Shown in pieces: positions 6,947-8,318 of a stretch of DNA of 8,318 nucleotides. Below the pieces are notes generated by a model, which had not been told where the DNA came from, ran no database searches, and saw only the letters and a list, made by a program, of their open reading frames with translations. The DNA comes from Candidatus Krumholzibacteriota bacterium. GTDB lineage: Bacteria > Krumholzibacteriota > Krumholzibacteriia > Krumholzibacteriales > Krumholzibacteriaceae. The position numbers and the translations under genes are program-made. Position 1 is the stretch's first letter. The number at the start of each line of letters is the position of its first letter. The DNA is taken from assembly GCA_030630165.1 (NCBI GenBank), contig DAOVNN010000119.1, positions 1 through 8,318 on the forward strand, given 5' to 3'.

Positions 6947-8318
6947 TCAGAACTCCCAGCGCAGCTTGAGGTCGACGTTATACTCGTCGCTGCTCCTTGA
7001 GCTCTCCCCCTTCATCGCCGTATCGGAGTGCTTTATCAGCTGCGTTCTGATGAGGAACAACCTGTTTATCCTGTACTCGACCTCGATCTGTCTGGCCGTC
7101 GATATCGCAAGCCCCTGCCTGTACTTGACATAGAGTCCCTCCGAGAGGTACTTGCCCACGGCGACCATCGTCTGCTTCTGATCGGTCCCGTTCGTCGTGC
7201 GGTCCACCATCCCCTCAGTCTCCAGTTCGATCGTGATCCCCTGCATCTGGGAGTTGAGCACCCTCTCGAGATAGTTCGCGGCCAGATTCTGCGCCGTGCC
7301 CATGGCGTCCCATCCTTCCTGCCCCCCGGGTGTGCCGACGATACCGCCGCCGAGCATCTTCCATATGTCCGTCTCGCTGTATCCGGGATCCTCATGCACC
7401 AGCGTCAGCTTCGGCTCGACATCGTCCTGCATCCAGAGCAGGGACAGGAATATCTTGCGGCCCTCGGGATCGAGGGTCTCGGCCTCGATATCGATTACCG
7501 GCCGGAATCCCCCGGCGTGCACAAACTCGAGCTGGCCGGACCTCACCTTGAATTTGTTGCCGTAGACATTATAGAATCCCCTGACAAGCTCGAGTTTGCC
7601 CCTGAGGTAGGTCCCACGCATATCGTGGTGCAGGGTTATATCTCCACGCATCTCTATACTGGCGTCCGGTGTCTTTATCCATGCGTTACCCGGAATCTCA
7701 AGGTCTATGAGCGCCAGCAGCGAAGGTGTCACTGCTCCTGAACCGCCGCTCGACGACAACTCGTCCAGAGCGAGGAAGACCTCTGCCCTGTTGACTTCGA
7801 GATCCCCTGTCAGCGAAGGGACAGGGCGACCTGCGACCATATCGGTCCCGATATGGATATCACCGCTTGCTATGGCCATCACATTCGCAATGCTGGCAAA
7901 GAGGAATTTATCGACCTGGAGATCGATGTCGTACCACTCTGGTCGCCAGCCGCTGAGACCCACCTTTCCGCTTCCAGCGAACGAGCCGTCTTTGCCTTCT
8001 TTTCCCTTGAGCTGCTTAATCGTTATCAGCGAGTCCTGCAGCAGTATGTTGGCATCTACCTCGCGAAACCGCTCCTCCATTCCGGACGGCCTGAACCCGG
8101 CGTTCTCCAGCCTCAGATCACCGAGTATCACAGGATCGGTGATCGGTCCTTCGATCTTGAATCCTGCGGAGAATTTTCCGTTGGCTTCCGCAATGAGATC
8201 GGTGACCTCGATGATATCCTCGAGCGGGCCGGAAGGTTTGTACATCTCGAGATATATGTCTCCCCCCATATCGATCGAATAGAACCAGTCCTCCTTGATT
8301 ATCGGGATCCTTCCGGCG
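6947..8318 (-). CDS. Partial TamB-like (DUF490) translocation and assembly protein, C-terminal part
   Basis: The frame stays open to the right edge, with 16 codons visible before the first Met at 8269, so this is the last 456 residues of a longer protein. Family knowledge: TamB proteins are long beta-rich periplasmic bridges anchored in the inner membrane, working with an Omp85 partner in outer-membrane assembly or lipid transport. Numbering from Met at 8269, repeated amphipathic beta strands fill 1-220. The TamB C-terminal domain follows: RGKLELVRGFYNVYGNKFKV (223-242), SGQLEFV (244-250), PVIDIEAET (257-265), DPGYSETDIWKMLGGG (294-309), and a last set of strands with LSEGLYVKYRQGL (375-387) and EVEYRINRLFLIRTQ (396-410). 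It ends in LRWEF, an aromatic end typical of this domain. The gene lies 86 bp upstream of the Omp85 fusion gene on the same strand, which recalls the tamA-tamB pairing. The start and the membrane anchor are outside the window. Confidence 0.88.
   Translation of the reverse strand, partial: AGRIPIIKEDWFYSIDMGGDIYLEMYKPSGPLEDIIEVTDLIAEANGKFSAGFKIEGPITDPVILGDLRLENAGFRPSGMEERFREVDANILLQDSLITIKQLKGKEGKDGSFAGSGKVGLSGWRPEWYDIDLQVDKFLFASIANVMAIASGDIHIGTDMVAGRPVPSLTGDLEVNRAEVFLALDELSSSGGSGAVTPSLLALIDLEIPGNAWIKTPDASIEMRGDITLHHDMRGTYLRGKLELVRGFYNVYGNKFKVRSGQLEFVHAGGFRPVIDIEAETLDPEGRKIFLSLLWMQDDVEPKLTLVHEDPGYSETDIWKMLGGGIVGTPGGQEGWDAMGTAQNLAANYLERVLNSQMQGITIELETEGMVDRTTNGTDQKQTMVAVGKYLSEGLYVKYRQGLAISTARQIEVEYRINRLFLIRTQLIKHSDTAMKGESSRSSDEYNVDLKLRWEF

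Noticed and set aside
7028..7741. A 237-codon plus-strand open frame opposite the tamB-like gene.
   Set aside because: It is an antisense shadow of the conserved TamB C-terminal domain, with composition typical of a reverse-strand frame.

Overview
The window holds four protein genes. One partial gene lies on the plus strand at the left edge. Three genes lie on the minus strand and read from right to left in the order tamB-like, outer-membrane fusion protein, uvrD/pcrA-like helicase. I see no RNA genes, mobile elements, CRISPR arrays or long repeats. The proteins point to a Gram-negative (diderm) bacterium, because there is a TamB-like protein and an Omp85-type outer-membrane barrel. The style of the Omp85 protein (peptidase-MA-like domain, TolB-like propeller, barrel) and the PcrA with a C-terminal KFGEG Tudor-like tail recall poorly cultured lineages around the FCB superphylum or Gemmatimonadota. 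That placement is an inference from protein style and not a phylogenetic result.

Layout. Positions 1-1350 (+) encode the C-terminal part of a multi-pass membrane protein resembling GT39/PMT-type glycosyltransferases, followed by a soluble domain and a TPR-like helical tail. A 26-bp convergent gap follows. Positions 1377-3536 (-) encode a complete UvrD/PcrA-type superfamily 1 helicase starting at TTG. A 48-bp gap with two small inverted repeats separates it from 3585-6860 (-), a complete 1091-residue secreted protein. That protein combines a gluzincin-like metalloprotease domain, a roughly six-bladed TolB-like propeller and a C-terminal Omp85 barrel. An 86-bp AT-rich spacer carrying a strong Shine-Dalgarno sequence precedes it. 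Positions 6947-8318 (-) encode the C-terminal part of a TamB/DUF490 protein that runs off the right edge.

How the genes fit together. A TamB-like protein next to an Omp85-family barrel is the same pairing as tamB/tamA in Proteobacteria, where TamB spans the periplasm and works with the barrel in outer-membrane biogenesis. Here the barrel partner has no recognisable POTRA domains. In their place it carries a periplasmic protease-like domain with an intact HELVH motif and a propeller. This candidate three-domain 'protease-propeller-insertase' partner of TamB is the most interesting content of the window. The helicase downstream is probably a passenger in the same transcription unit. The left gene is convergent, has lower GC in the lines I counted, prefers GAA for Glu and lacks the CTCGAG hexamer that is frequent elsewhere, so it is probably unrelated in function.
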